A stretch of DNA of 64,000 nucleotides from CAVVFX01 sp963747535 (GCA_963747535.1 CAVVFX010000011.1:434001-498000), one strand, 5' to 3'; positions 6,579-15,423 are shown, counted from the stretch's first letter. Notes: a model not told the origin generated them from the sequence alone. Numbers and translations are program-made.

Positions 6579-8249
6579 CTACTTCATCCCACCGCGCAAC
6601 CTGTCCAGTTCGACCTGGCATTGCGCCGCGCCGGGAGCGATCTTACATGCCGCTTCCAGGTGACTCAGCGCCTCATTCAGCAACCCCAGCTTCTTGTCGG
6701 CGATCCCCAACTCGAAATGGGCCACGTAATCATGCGGCGAAGCAGCCAGAACCTCTGTGAAACATTCCTGCGCCTTCCGGTACATCTTCTGATCCAGGTA
6801 CGCTGACCCCAGGTCGCGACGGGCGAGGAGATTCTTCGGGTCACTGGCCAGCAATCGGGAGAGCAACGCAATCGCCTCGTCCAGACGCCGGTAGTACAGC
6901 GACAGTTGGGCGCGCTCGTACAGTTGGAATTCGGGCAGTTTGTCCTTCGGATCGGCGCCGGAACTCTGCACTCCGGTGCGCGGTCCCGCGGCCAGGTACC
7001 CTAACGAACCCAGGAGTGCGCGCGTCGAAGGGCTGATTTCGCCGGGGGCCGACGGATGCTTGGGCGCATATCGAATGAGCAACTTCTTCAGTGTGGCTTG
7101 CAACTCCGCCACCTTAGCCGGATCGCGGCGCACCAGATTGATCTTCTCCTGCGGATCGTCCGCCAGATTGTAGAGCTCCGGTTTCGGCGCGTCGATATAC
7201 TTCATCGGCCCCACCCGCAAACTGCGCAGCGGCGCCCACCCGAAGGCATCGTGTGCGTGGACGCTCTCGCAATACACAAAGCGCGGACCCTCCCCGCCGG
7301 GCAGCATGCTTTTACCCTCGAACGACGGCGGCGTTGGGGTGTGCAGAAAATCGAGCAGAGTCGGCGCCACATCGATCAACCCCGCAGGCTGCTCGATACG
7401 CGCGGGAAACTTCGCCGATCCGGACGGCCAGTGCACCAGCAGCGGAACATGAATCGTGCTCTCGTAGATGAAATAGCCGTGGCTCGCCTCGCCGTGTTCG
7501 CCCAGTCCTTCGCCGTGATCGGAGAACACCGCTACCAGCGACTTGTCCCACCATCCACGATTTACCAGCGATTGTTTGAGAACGCCCAAAAGATGATCGA
7601 CGTACAGGATCTCCGCATCGTAATCGGCGAGGTGATAGGGCTTGTGCAAGTCGAACAGGTGGATAAATACGAAGTCCGGCTGATCCGGGTGCGCGTTCAG
7701 CCAGCGGTTTGCCGCTCCAATCACCAGCGCGCCATCGCGCCGGTCGCGCACCCCGTACGGGTTCTGTCCCGCGCCGCCGAAGAACATCGATCCAGACATC
7801 GGTGAAAACGCTTCGAACTGAAAAGGACTGTCGTAGAAATCGAAACCCTGATCGAGCCCCATCTGGCGCTCGAGAAAGACGCTGCCGATGAATGCCGCGG
7901 TCTGGTAGCCCTGCGACTTCAACAGCGACGCGAGAGTTACCACACCGGCGGGCACGCGCTCGGCATTCTCTTCAATCTGGTTCTCGAACGGATACGAGGA
8001 AGTGAATAGCGAGGTGTGCGACGGCAGGGTCAGCGGGACCTGCGCGTCGATATTGCTGAACAGCGTTCCGCGCTGCGCAAAGGAGTCGATATTAGGAGTC
8101 TGGATATTCCGGTAGCCGTAGACACTCAGATGATCGGCGCGCAAGGTGTCGATGGATATCAGAATGACGGGAGGTTGCGCACCGGACGCCCCACCGGCTG
8201 CCGGCAGGAGAATCAATACAAGTAGCCACGAACGAACACGAATGAACAC
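6579..8249 (-). CDS. Exported sulfatase/alkaline-phosphatase-fold protein with C-terminal TPR repeats
   Basis: 556 residues. A signal peptide (about 1-24) precedes the sulfatase fold: VILISIDTLRADHLSVYGY with metal-binding Asp34, the nucleophile region LTLPSHTS (73-80), then FSDHGEGLGEHGE and HIPLL-like HVPLLVHWP. The nucleophile position of the sulfatase C/S-x-P-x-R motif is occupied by Thr74, so formylglycine activation is unlikely; a phosphoesterase or phosphotransferase mode is more plausible. TPR units occupy about 430-556 (ARRDLGSAYLDQKMYRKAQECF, AHFELGIADKKLGLLNEALSHL). The start is a GTG inside a dispersed repeat (8225-8254), so the first dozen residues come from repeat DNA. Substrate unknown. 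Confidence 0.8.
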   Translation of the reverse strand: MFIRVRSWLLVLILLPAAGGASGAQPPVILISIDTLRADHLSVYGYRNIQTPNIDSFAQRGTLFSNIDAQVPLTLPSHTSLFTSSYPFENQIEENAERVPAGVVTLASLLKSQGYQTAAFIGSVFLERQMGLDQGFDFYDSPFQFEAFSPMSGSMFFGGAGQNPYGVRDRRDGALVIGAANRWLNAHPDQPDFVFIHLFDLHKPYHLADYDAEILYVDHLLGVLKQSLVNRGWWDKSLVAVFSDHGEGLGEHGEASHGYFIYESTIHVPLLVHWPSGSAKFPARIEQPAGLIDVAPTLLDFLHTPTPPSFEGKSMLPGGEGPRFVYCESVHAHDAFGWAPLRSLRVGPMKYIDAPKPELYNLADDPQEKINLVRRDPAKVAELQATLKKLLIRYAPKHPSAPGEISPSTRALLGSLGYLAAGPRTGVQSSGADPKDKLPEFQLYERAQLSLYYRRLDEAIALLSRLLASDPKNLLARRDLGSAYLDQKMYRKAQECFTEVLAASPHDYVAHFELGIADKKLGLLNEALSHLEAACKIAPGAAQCQVELDRLRGGMK

Positions 8250-8254
8250 GAATT
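8225..8254. repeat. Half copy of the dispersed GCCACGAATGAACACGAAT repeat
   Basis: Single arm reading GCCACGAACGAACACGAATG and onward, the same sequence as the arms of the inverted repeats at 51573-51654 and 52324-52409. No second arm is present. It encodes, on the minus strand, the FIRVRSW start of the sulfatase-like protein. Confidence 0.7.
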
Positions 8255-8330
8255 GAGCCCAAGAATCCAGGGTGCTGTCAGTTTAGCAGCAAAACATTCG
8301 TTCTTCGATTGTGACAACATATCTGGTGTG

Positions 8331-8753
8331 ATGAAACAACTAATCGCCGGTACTTTGTTGTTGGCTTCTATGGTCTTCGCGGCTGAGCCCAAGCCTGAAG
8401 TGAAGGCTGCCGTTCTCGCGGCCGAGCAGAAGTGGGTCGACGCATTCATCCATGGAGATGTCGCGACGCTCGAAAAACTCATGGCGAGCGACATTCTCTA
8501 TACGCATTCCAGCGCCACGATCCAGACGCGCGCCGAGTTTATCAAAGCGGCCACGTCGGGCGCGACCAAATACACGGCGATCGACTTCTCGGATGTGGTT
8601 GTAAGGCAGTATGGGAAGACCGTGATCATTACCCACAAAGCCGTGTTCAAATCCGCACAGAAAGCTGACTCGCATTTGTACATCGGCGAAGTCTGGGCCG
8701 AGCAGAATGGCGGCTGGCAAATGGTCTCGCGCCAGGCCACAAAGTTGCCGTAA
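8331..8753 (+). CDS. Exported NTF2-like (DUF4440) protein
   Basis: 140 residues from ATG 8331. Signal peptide MKQLIAGTLLLASMVFAAEP, then the SnoaL/DUF4440 cone fold: VLAAEQKWVDAFIHGDVATLEKLMASDILYTHSSA, and a beta-rich end with VWAEQNGGWQMVSRQATKLP. Such proteins are small periplasmic folds with no assigned chemistry when they stand alone. The ribosome site is weak. A composite hairpin lies downstream before groES. Confidence 0.8.
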   Translation: MKQLIAGTLLLASMVFAAEPKPEVKAAVLAAEQKWVDAFIHGDVATLEKLMASDILYTHSSATIQTRAEFIKAATSGATKYTAIDFSDVVVRQYGKTVIITHKAVFKSAQKADSHLYIGEVWAEQNGGWQMVSRQATKLP

Positions 8754-8790
8754 CCTTTGTTTGTGTGACAGACTTTAGCCGGGCTAAGGC

Positions 8791-8830
8791 CGCTGCGCAG
8801 CCCGCAGACCACAAAAAACGATGGTCTGCG
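8791..8830. repeat. Dispersed composite hairpin, copy C
   Basis: Arm 8803-8811 (CGCAGACCA), loop CAAAAAACGA (8812-8821), arm 8822-8830 (TGGTCTGCG), preceded by a CGCTGCGCAGC-type stem at 8791-8801. Same orientation as copy B. It lies downstream of the DUF4440 gene and upstream of the CIRCE element and may separate the two transcripts. Confidence 0.7.
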
Positions 8831-8904
8831 CCACGGTTTGGCTGAAAATCGACCAGCGACAGCCGCCAACGTGCCGCTTTTCCATCGTGTTTCACACCCG
8901 GGCG

Positions 8905-8931
8905 CTAGCACTCTACCCCCGAGTGTGCTAA
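8905..8931 (+). promoter_or_regulatory. CIRCE operator (HrcA binding site)
   Basis: CTAGCACTC (8905-8913), nine-base spacer TACCCCCGA, GTGTGCTAA (8923-8931). Each arm differs from the consensus TTAGCACTC-N9-GAGTGCTAA at one position. It sits 35 bp before groES, as expected for HrcA-controlled chaperonin operons. A TAACAAT at its right end could be the -10. Confidence 0.85.
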
Positions 8932-8966
8932 CAATAGAGAAGCTCTCACAGCTCAAAGAATCCAAA

Positions 8967-9284
8967 ATGAAAATACGTCCTTTGTACGACCGCGTGGTGG
9001 TCAAGCGCGTTGAAAAGCAGGAGGCCATGCAAGGCGGCCTCTACATTCCCGATTCCGCCAAGGAAAAGCCCCAGGAGGGCGAAGTGGTGGCCGTCGGCCG
9101 GGGCAAGCGTCTCGAAAATGGAGAACTCGTTCCGCTCGATGTGCAGGCCGGCGATCGGATCCTGTTCGGCAAATACTCCGGCAGCGAGATCAAGCTGGAT
9201 GGTGAAGAAATCATGATTATGCGCGAGGACGAGATCCTCGGCATTCTCGAAAGTCAACCCGTAGCCGCCCAAAAGGCCAGTTAA
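8967..9284 (+). CDS. groES: Co-chaperonin GroES
   Basis: 105 residues from ATG 8967 (MKIRPLYDRVVVKR). The mobile loop EKQEAMQGGLYIPDSAKEKPQEG, the GEVVAVGRG strand, GDRILFGKYSGSEIKLDGEE and the end MREDEILGIL are all present. It caps GroEL and is first in the operon, 21 bp before groEL and downstream of a CIRCE site, so heat-regulated via HrcA. A short extra tail (ESQPVAAQKAS) follows the usual end. Confidence 0.97.
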   Translation: MKIRPLYDRVVVKRVEKQEAMQGGLYIPDSAKEKPQEGEVVAVGRGKRLENGELVPLDVQAGDRILFGKYSGSEIKLDGEEIMIMREDEILGILESQPVAAQKAS

Positions 9285-9305
9285 GTAAGGAAAAGAGTCG
9301 AAAAA

Positions 9306-10922
9306 ATGGCAAAACAGATTATCTACGCTGATGAAGCGCGACAGGCCATCCTGCGCGGCGTGAACCAGATGGCGAATGCCGTAAAGGTGACGCTCGGACC
9401 CAAGGGACGCAACGTCGTTATCGAGAAGAAATTCGGCGGTCCGACCATCACCAAAGATGGCGTGACGGTCGCCAAAGAGATCGAGTTGAAAAACGGGCTC
9501 GAAAATATGGGCGCGCAGATGGTCCGCGAGGTGGCATCGAAGACCTCCGACGTGGCCGGCGACGGCACCACTACCGCAACCATACTGGCGCAGGCCATCT
9601 TCCGCGAGGGCGTGAAGGCTGTGACGTCGGGCGCGAACCCGATGGCGCTGAAGCGCGGTATCGACAAGGCCGTGGAACTTGCCGTGGAGTCCGTCCACAA
9701 GCTTTCCAAACCGGTTTCCGGCGACATGATCGCGCAGGTCGGCACGATTTCCGCCAATACCGATCACACCATCGGCAACATCATTGCGGAAGCCATGAAG
9801 AAGGTCGGCAAAGACGGCGTCATCACGGTGGAAGAATCCAAAACCATGTCGACCGAACTGGCGACCGTGGAAGGGATGCAGTTCGATCGCGGCTACCTCT
9901 CGCCTTACTTCGTCACCGACGCTGAGCGCATGGAAGTGGTGCTCGAAGATCCCTACATCCTGATTCACGAAAAGAAGATCAGCAACATGAAGGACCTGCT
10001 GCCGCTTCTCGAGCAGGTCGCACGTTCCGGCCGTCCCATCCTCATCATCGCGGAAGACGTTGAAGGTGAGGCTCTCGCGGCGCTGGTCGTCAACAAACTG
10101 CGCGGCACGCTCAATGCCTGCGCGGTGAAGGCGCCCGGCTTTGGCGATCGCCGTAAAGCGATGCTGGAAGATATCGGCATCCTGACCGGCGGCCAGGTGT
10201 TCATGGAAGAGACCGGCCTCAAGCTGGAAAACGTGAAACTGGAAGAACTCGGCAAAGCCAAGCGTGTCACCATCGACAAAGACAACACGACGATCGTAGA
10301 CGGCGCTGGGGATGCCAAGGCAATCTCGGGACGCATCAAGCAGCTTCGCGCGCAGATCGAGGAGACCACCTCCGACTACGACCGCGAAAAGCTGCAGGAA
10401 CGGCTGGCGAAATTGGCCGGCGGCGTAGCCATCATCCGGGTCGGTGCAGCTACCGAAACCGAAATGAAGGAAAAGAAGGCGCGTGTCGAAGACGCGCTGC
10501 ACGCGACTCGTGCGGCCGTGGAAGAAGGCATCGTTCCGGGCGGCGGAGTGGCACTGCTGCGCGCCGCGCAGGATCTGTCATCGCACAAGTTCGAAGGTGA
10601 CGAGCAGTTCGGTCTGAACATCGTTCGCCGGGCTTGTGAGGAACCGCTGCGCCAGATCGTGCTGAACTCCGGTGTCGAAGGCGCCATCATCGTGGAGAAG
10701 GTCAAGGAGAGTTCGAACCCGAACTACGGGTACAACGCGTCCACCAGCGAGTACGAAGACCTGATTGTGGCCGGCGTTATCGATCCGACCAAGGTCACGC
10801 GTACGGCCTTACAAAACGCCGCGTCGATCGCGTCGCTCATGCTCACCACCGAAGCGATGGTGTGCGATATTCCTGAAGAAAAGCCCGAGCCGGCAGGTCC
10901 CGGCGGCGGGATGGACCACTAA
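9306..10922 (+). CDS. groEL: Chaperonin GroEL
   Basis: 538 residues, full length. Signature sequences include VKVTLGPKGRNVVIEKKFG, the nucleotide-binding VAGDGTTTATILAQAI, the apical domain with YLSPYFVTDAERMEV, and the C-terminal GIVPGGGVALLRAAQ. The C-terminus is PAGPGGGMDH rather than the usual run of GGM repeats, so the flexible tail in the cavity is short. Second gene of the CIRCE-controlled operon; a strong hairpin follows at 10958. The long antisense frame opposite it (8946-10502) is a composition shadow. Confidence 0.97.
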   Translation: MAKQIIYADEARQAILRGVNQMANAVKVTLGPKGRNVVIEKKFGGPTITKDGVTVAKEIELKNGLENMGAQMVREVASKTSDVAGDGTTTATILAQAIFREGVKAVTSGANPMALKRGIDKAVELAVESVHKLSKPVSGDMIAQVGTISANTDHTIGNIIAEAMKKVGKDGVITVEESKTMSTELATVEGMQFDRGYLSPYFVTDAERMEVVLEDPYILIHEKKISNMKDLLPLLEQVARSGRPILIIAEDVEGEALAALVVNKLRGTLNACAVKAPGFGDRRKAMLEDIGILTGGQVFMEETGLKLENVKLEELGKAKRVTIDKDNTTIVDGAGDAKAISGRIKQLRAQIEETTSDYDREKLQERLAKLAGGVAIIRVGAATETEMKEKKARVEDALHATRAAVEEGIVPGGGVALLRAAQDLSSHKFEGDEQFGLNIVRRACEEPLRQIVLNSGVEGAIIVEKVKESSNPNYGYNASTSEYEDLIVAGVIDPTKVTRTALQNAASIASLMLTTEAMVCDIPEEKPEPAGPGGGMDH

Positions 10923-10932
10923 ACCCTAGCGT

Positions 10933-10952
10933 GGAGTAGGCCTTTGGCCTGC
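10933..10952. repeat. Short dispersed repeat GGAGTAGGCCTTTGGCCTGC
   Basis: A 20-bp unit with internal AGGCC/GGCCT pairing. Further copies lie at 23821 (first 17 bases), 24169-24188 and 27866-27885 (one change). All are intergenic. This copy precedes the groEL terminator hairpin. Confidence 0.65.
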
Positions 10953-10957
10953 GCTCT

Positions 10958-10987
10958 CAACGGCCCAGCCGAAAGGCTGGGCCGTTG
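10958..10987. terminator. Bidirectional terminator between groEL and catalase-like gene
   Basis: Perfect 13-bp stem (CAACGGCCCAGCC at 10958-10970 with 10975-10987) and a GAAA loop. It abuts the stop of the convergent catalase gene (10988) and lies 36 bp after groEL. The T tract is weak on the plus strand (CTATTT). Confidence 0.7.
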
Positions 10988-11938
10988 CTATTTAGAAGCC
11001 GCGCGCCGGCGCCTTCCGCTCAACAAGTAGACATCGGCGCGAGTATTGAGCAGCGGATCTCCCGATGGCTCGATTCCCTCTACGCGCGGGAGCGGGTCGA
11101 AGATCACGCGGCGTGCCTCCTGGTCGTCCTCCGGGATCTCCTTGAGTATCGAAATCGAGCCGAAGTTGAACTCCGGACGGTCAGCGGGCCAATGCACAGT
11201 CGCGTCGTCGACCGTATCTCCACTCGCGGCCAGTTGAACTCCCACATTGAAACTTACCGGACCCTTGGCGATTCTCTCTTTGATCTCGTCGAACAGAAAA
11301 TTGGGGCCCTTCGCCGCGGCCGCACCAGCGTCCAGATGTTCAGTCCCCGCATCCGGATGAATGCGGTACCGGCCGTATCGCTCGCGGCCCTCTTTATTAA
11401 TAAATTTGAAAGCATTCACTCCGAAGAAGGCCTCCCGCGCGAAGCTGGTGGGGACCGGCTTGGGCGCCATCACGAACTCCAGGGCCGTCGGATTAGCCCC
11501 CAGAAAAACTTCTATTGGCGTCGGTTTGGCGGCATCCGGTCCGCTGGCATGAGCCGCGCGCAGAAATTCGAGGAATTGCTCCGGTGTCCGCATCGGGAAT
11601 CCGTCGTGCGAATGCGCAATGATATCGGTGTGAACGTGTTCCGCGAGGTGAAAGCGGATGGCCATCCCCCGCGGACTGGCGACGGCCGGATCGTTATCCG
11701 GCACGGTCGGAATTGCCCCCGAATCCGAGAAGCGAACGGTCACCGGCGTAACTTTTCTCTCCGCGTGCGGGGCGCGCGTCAGTGAGCCTGCTTTAGGAGT
11801 CGGCGTAAATTCGCCGCGGAGCATGATCCCTTTGGCGTGTGCTGGCCGGTAGCCGGGATGAACTCCGTTCAGATCGTCCAACGCCTGTAGGAGATCCTGG
11901 CTGAGGGCCTTCGCGTGGTCGTCGATTTTAGGTGTCAT
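10988..11938 (-). CDS. Catalase-family (SrpA-like) heme peroxidase
   Basis: 316 residues, the size of small catalase-related peroxidases rather than the ~480 of typical catalases. Distal His34 lies in GYRPAHAKGIMLRGEF. The core VTVRFSDSGAIPTVPDNDP and the SPRGMAIRFHL segment are catalase hallmarks. Near the end, FDPLPRVEGIEPSGDPLLNTRADVY provides the proximal Arg and the probable heme ligand Tyr304. No signal peptide, so cytoplasmic. It likely reduces peroxides using heme. Its 3' end shares a hairpin with groEL. Confidence 0.85.
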   Translation of the reverse strand: MTPKIDDHAKALSQDLLQALDDLNGVHPGYRPAHAKGIMLRGEFTPTPKAGSLTRAPHAERKVTPVTVRFSDSGAIPTVPDNDPAVASPRGMAIRFHLAEHVHTDIIAHSHDGFPMRTPEQFLEFLRAAHASGPDAAKPTPIEVFLGANPTALEFVMAPKPVPTSFAREAFFGVNAFKFINKEGRERYGRYRIHPDAGTEHLDAGAAAAKGPNFLFDEIKERIAKGPVSFNVGVQLAASGDTVDDATVHWPADRPEFNFGSISILKEIPEDDQEARRVIFDPLPRVEGIEPSGDPLLNTRADVYLLSGRRRRAASK

Positions 11939-12603
11939 GGCATCTCACTAGATGTAGCCACGGTCCGCGGAGTTGCAGCCCTTTCTCGAACTTGACGACG
12001 CACCAACTGGCATTTTTTGAGTCTTTGCACGAGCTCGCCGATTTTCATGCTGTTTCGTATCCGTAGGCATTCTGCATATGCTGCGATATCGGTATATCGC
12101 CTCGTGTCACCGGCACCAGTCTTGGGTAGAATCTCATCCCGACTCATGATTAAATGTTGATGCAGACCAGCATGCCGCGCAGTCTTCTTCGCCTTATAGA
12201 GCCTTATAGAGCTGCGCGACCTTGGCCGGCACTGCGCTCATGTATATACGGTCACGTTCCAGTGCATCCCGGAAGTGGCGTCTGCGATGCGACCAGTGAA
12301 GGAACTGAGTATGCCACATAAGCACCGGCCTGCAACCCCCTGATATTTTTCTCCCAACTTCTCTGCTCCGAGACGTTCTCTCGTCGCCGTACAGTCATAG
12401 ACCACAACTGGATGACCCCGCTCCCCTGAATACGACCAAATGCGACCTTCCGTACCGTGGATTCAGCAGTGCCGCGCTTTGCGCTATCCGCCTTTGAAGT
12501 ATCAATTTGACAACAAAAAAATGTGACTTACGACCTGCTCCAGCATCCAGTGACCCCAGGTAAATTCATGATCGCTTTCCATGAGAGAGGAGAAGTTTAG
12601 TGT
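11939..12603. other. Intergenic stretch with transposase relic
   Basis: About 660 bp without an intact gene. The part 12190-12425 is an IS66 relic (separate entry). A 70-codon open frame on the minus strand (11935-12147) overlaps the catalase start and has no recognisable features. The tandem GCCTTATAGAGCCTTATAGA at 12191-12210 lies at one edge of the relic. A Shine-Dalgarno-like GAGAGGAGAA precedes the next gene. Confidence 0.5.
12190..12425 (-). pseudogene. IS66-family transposase remnant, frameshifted
   Basis: Two pieces in different minus-strand frames resemble consecutive parts of an IS66 transposase. The first is ERGHPVVVYDCTATRERLGA followed by EKLGEKYQGVAGR (about 12330-12425), like the VVYDYTPxRxRxGPxxFLxxYxGYLQ segment. 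The second is WSHRRRHFRDALERDRIY followed by MSAVPAKVAQLYKAL (about 12190-12300), like the CWAHARRxFxxA...LYxxE segment. Order and spacing match; at least one frameshift and a stop separate them, and both ends of the element are missing. Homology is judged by eye. Confidence 0.55.
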
Positions 12604-13836
12604 ATGCGAAAACTACTTTTGTGTTTGGCGGCGCTACCGGCGATTCTGCCAGGTCAACCGGTCAGCGCCACGTACAGCTATAGCTATAGCGGCTTGCCGA
12701 TTCGAATCCTTCCCAGCATCTACAACACATGGTCATATGCCAATGTGTACTTTCCGAGAAGCATGGTAATCAGCAACGTAACAGTGGGAGTCCAAGTCCA
12801 GTACAACGGCGTGGGCGACCTTAATGTGTACCTGTATTCGCCCCAAGGGACAAGGACCAGGCTGCTTCAAAGGAACTGTGGGAGTCTTCAAAATATCGAT
12901 ACCACGTTTTCCGATGACGCGGGCACTCGCTACGCCAGTTATTGTCCCCAGGAAGCCGGCCGTGGACCATTCCGCGGGAATGAGCCACTGGCCAATTCCA
13001 GAGGCCAAAACGCATTGGGGTACTGGCGCCTGGGAGTCGAGAACAACGGAAGCCAGAACACCGGCTTCTTTACGGGCTTCACGATTACAGTCACGGGTAA
13101 CGCATTTGGCCCGCCGACGATGGTCTCACAGAGTATCGTGAGCCAGAGCGGTTTCCAGAGCGGCGCGGTGGCTCCGGGCGAACTCATCATGATCGTCGGT
13201 GCGAATCTGGGACCCACTACGCCGGCCGTGCCAACTACCCCAAACTACCCTACCAGCCTCGCTCAAACATCTGTAACGTTCGACGGCGTGGCCGCCCCGG
13301 TCGGCTACGTGTCGGATGAAGCGGTAATCGTTCAAGCGCCATCGAGTCTGACGCCGGGCAACACGACGAAAATCCAAGTGCAGTCGTACTCAGGGTCGAG
13401 TGTCACCATCTCGCTGCCGGTGGTTCCCGCGGTGCCCGGAGTGTTCACATATCAAGCCGGCCCAACTGGTCAAATCGATGCAATCAACCAGGATGGATCT
13501 TTGAATGGTGACGGAACGGTCACGGGAAGCGATGTGCCGGCCGCCGCCGGAACGACGATTCAAGTGCTGGCGTCCGGTCTCGGAACGGTGGCTCCGGCAG
13601 TGGCTGACGGAACTCCGGCGCCGTCAAGCCCGGCTTCAAAGACCACTCTGCCAATTACGGCGGTCGTGGCGGGTATGCCAGCGACGGTGACTTCCGCCGT
13701 GCTGGCGCCTGGACAAATCGGCATATTCCAGGTGAGTGTGGTCATACCGGCCAATACTCCCAGCGGCGCGGCGACCCTTGTGCTGCTGGCAGGTGGAAAC
13801 CCGAGCCAGTCTGGCGCGACCATCCAAATACAATAG
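12604..13836 (+). CDS. Exported protein with P-domain-like region and TIGR03437 C-terminal domain
   Basis: 410 residues from ATG 12604 (purine-rich GGAGAAG upstream). Signal peptide 1-22. Residues about 25-170 look like a proprotein-convertase P-domain: ISNVTVGVQVQYNGVGDLNV, YLYSPQGTRTRLL, FRGNEPLANSRGQNALGYWRL. Residues about 175-410 carry the Solibacter-type TIGR03437 repeat: GAVAPGELIMIVGANLGP, VTFDGVAAPVGYVSDEAV, ASGLGTVAPAVADG, VTSAVLAPGQIGIFQV. There is no protease domain, so the P-domain stands alone, probably as a calcium-stabilised beta-sandwich at the cell surface. Strongly diagnostic of the lineage; function unknown. Confidence 0.8.
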   Translation: MRKLLLCLAALPAILPGQPVSATYSYSYSGLPIRILPSIYNTWSYANVYFPRSMVISNVTVGVQVQYNGVGDLNVYLYSPQGTRTRLLQRNCGSLQNIDTTFSDDAGTRYASYCPQEAGRGPFRGNEPLANSRGQNALGYWRLGVENNGSQNTGFFTGFTITVTGNAFGPPTMVSQSIVSQSGFQSGAVAPGELIMIVGANLGPTTPAVPTTPNYPTSLAQTSVTFDGVAAPVGYVSDEAVIVQAPSSLTPGNTTKIQVQSYSGSSVTISLPVVPAVPGVFTYQAGPTGQIDAINQDGSLNGDGTVTGSDVPAAAGTTIQVLASGLGTVAPAVADGTPAPSSPASKTTLPITAVVAGMPATVTSAVLAPGQIGIFQVSVVIPANTPSGAATLVLLAGGNPSQSGATIQIQ

Positions 13837-14127
13837 AAGAAGCGTTGGTTATTCGGTTCATTGCTGGCCGGTGTAAACATCCGGTGAACACCGGTCAGCG
13901 CTTTTCTGGAGGTGCCATTTATGGGGCGAAAGCTCGTCGAGTTTATTGACGCGGTGTTCGGCAATCCGGCACGTCGCGGAACCAGACGAATGGCTCGACT
14001 ACGACAAGCCCCTGTCCTGCCGCCATTCTTGCGATGACTGCTGTCGCTTTCAGTCCCTCAGCGCTTTTCCGGCGCATGGTTTGCCGGCGCACTTTTTGTT
14101 AGCCGGCGGTGTACTAAGCTGAACCTG

Positions 14128-15390
14128 ATGCCTTCCGCGCTCGATGACTGCCTGACTCGTGTGGTGGACGACCTCGCTCCGGAATTGCTGGAATTCGCCG
14201 CGGACCTGATCGGCATCCCGACCGTCAATCCCCCGGGCGAAAACTATCAGGCATGTACGGAGATCATCGGTGCGCGGCTGCGCGACTTCGAATTCGACGT
14301 GGTGATGGTCCCGCCGCAGGGTCCGCGGCCCAACGTAATCGGGACGCGGACCGGGCGTGCGTCGAGCCCGCTGCTGCACTTCAACGGACATATCGACGTC
14401 GTGCCCGCCGGCGCCGGTTGGACGCGCGAGCCTTTCCTCGCGGCGACCGAAAACGGAAGGCTGTACGGAAGGGGCAGCTCCGATATGAAGTGCGGCCTGG
14501 CAACTGCCATCTATGCCGCCGAGGCGCTGCGCCGTGCGAACATTTCGCTGCACGGCAGCCTGCAGATCAGCGCGACCGTGGATGAGGAGAGCGGTGGTTT
14601 TGCGGGCGTGGCCTACCTCGCTCACGCCGGGTTGCTGACTTCCCGGACCATCGACTACGTGGTCATTCCCGAACCCTTCGGCCCCTCGCGCATCTGCATC
14701 GGCCACCGGGGAGTGTATTGGTTCCGTATCGTTTCACGCGGCAGGGCGGCGCATGGCTCGATGCCGCATTTGGGCGTGAATGCGATCGGGAATATGGCCC
14801 TCCTTCTCGCAGAGATTCGCCGGACGGTCGCTCCGGAGATCGCCTCGCACCTGACTCAAATGCCGGTCGTTCCACTGGAATCCCGCTGTGGAACCCTGAA
14901 CATTAATTCCATAAAAGGTGGTCAGGCAGACGATGGGCAGCAATCGCCGTGCGTGGCGGATTACTGTGAGGCCGTCTGCGAGCGGCGCTGGGTGCCCGAA
15001 GAGAGCCTGGACCTGGTAAAGTCTCAGATACTGTCCGCCATAGAGCGGGTGTCGCGAAGTGAGCCGGGAAGTCGTTTCGAACTCGAGGACTACGGCAATA
15101 CCGTGCATCCAACTTCGACGCCACGTCACGCGGAGTTAGTCAGGACGCTGACGGCGAGTGTGCGGGACGTGCTGCACTGCGAGGCTGAACTGGTGGCCAG
15201 TCCTGGAACCTATGATCACAAACACTTCCGGCATATCGGTGACATCATCCAGTGCGTCGCCTATGGCCCGGGAGAGCTTGAACAGGCGCACCAGCCCGAC
15301 GAGTGGTGTTCCATCGAAGCCATGATTCAGTCGTGTAAAGTGATGGCTCTGGCCGCGGCCCGGTTAGTCGGACGCCCCGGTTTATATTGA
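14128..15390 (+). CDS. M20-family deacylase (ArgE/DapE-like)
   Basis: 420 residues. The dinuclear zinc site is complete: NGHIDVVP (His88, Asp90), GRGSSDMKCG with bridging Asp119, VDEES with Glu153/154, and the late His in GPGELEQAHQPDEW. The lid domain has the RGRAAHGSMPHLGVNA dimerisation signature. Family members cleave N-acyl amino acids such as acetylornithine or succinyl-diaminopimelate; the alignment by eye cannot decide between them, and there is no arginine or lysine gene nearby. The long stretch 13837-14127 upstream holds only a small CCGGTGAACACCGG hairpin. Confidence 0.85.
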   Translation: MPSALDDCLTRVVDDLAPELLEFAADLIGIPTVNPPGENYQACTEIIGARLRDFEFDVVMVPPQGPRPNVIGTRTGRASSPLLHFNGHIDVVPAGAGWTREPFLAATENGRLYGRGSSDMKCGLATAIYAAEALRRANISLHGSLQISATVDEESGGFAGVAYLAHAGLLTSRTIDYVVIPEPFGPSRICIGHRGVYWFRIVSRGRAAHGSMPHLGVNAIGNMALLLAEIRRTVAPEIASHLTQMPVVPLESRCGTLNINSIKGGQADDGQQSPCVADYCEAVCERRWVPEESLDLVKSQILSAIERVSRSEPGSRFELEDYGNTVHPTSTPRHAELVRTLTASVRDVLHCEAELVASPGTYDHKHFRHIGDIIQCVAYGPGELEQAHQPDEWCSIEAMIQSCKVMALAAARLVGRPGLY

Positions 15391-15423
15391 CTTTTGTTAA
15401 TACATTTGTGAGGCTGTCCAAGC

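Noticed and set aside
8946..10502. 518-codon open frame on the minus strand opposite groES-groEL
   Set aside because: It is exactly antisense to two certain genes; high-GC codon bias opens the opposite frame. The product is rich in His, Phe and Gly with no fold pattern.
11935..12147. 70-codon minus-strand frame before the catalase-like gene
   Set aside because: No domain, no ribosome site, and it adjoins an IS66 relic; could be real but is unsupported.
12695..12710. GATTCGAATCC resembling a tRNA T-loop
   Set aside because: It lies in the middle of the P-domain protein and no cloverleaf can be drawn around it.
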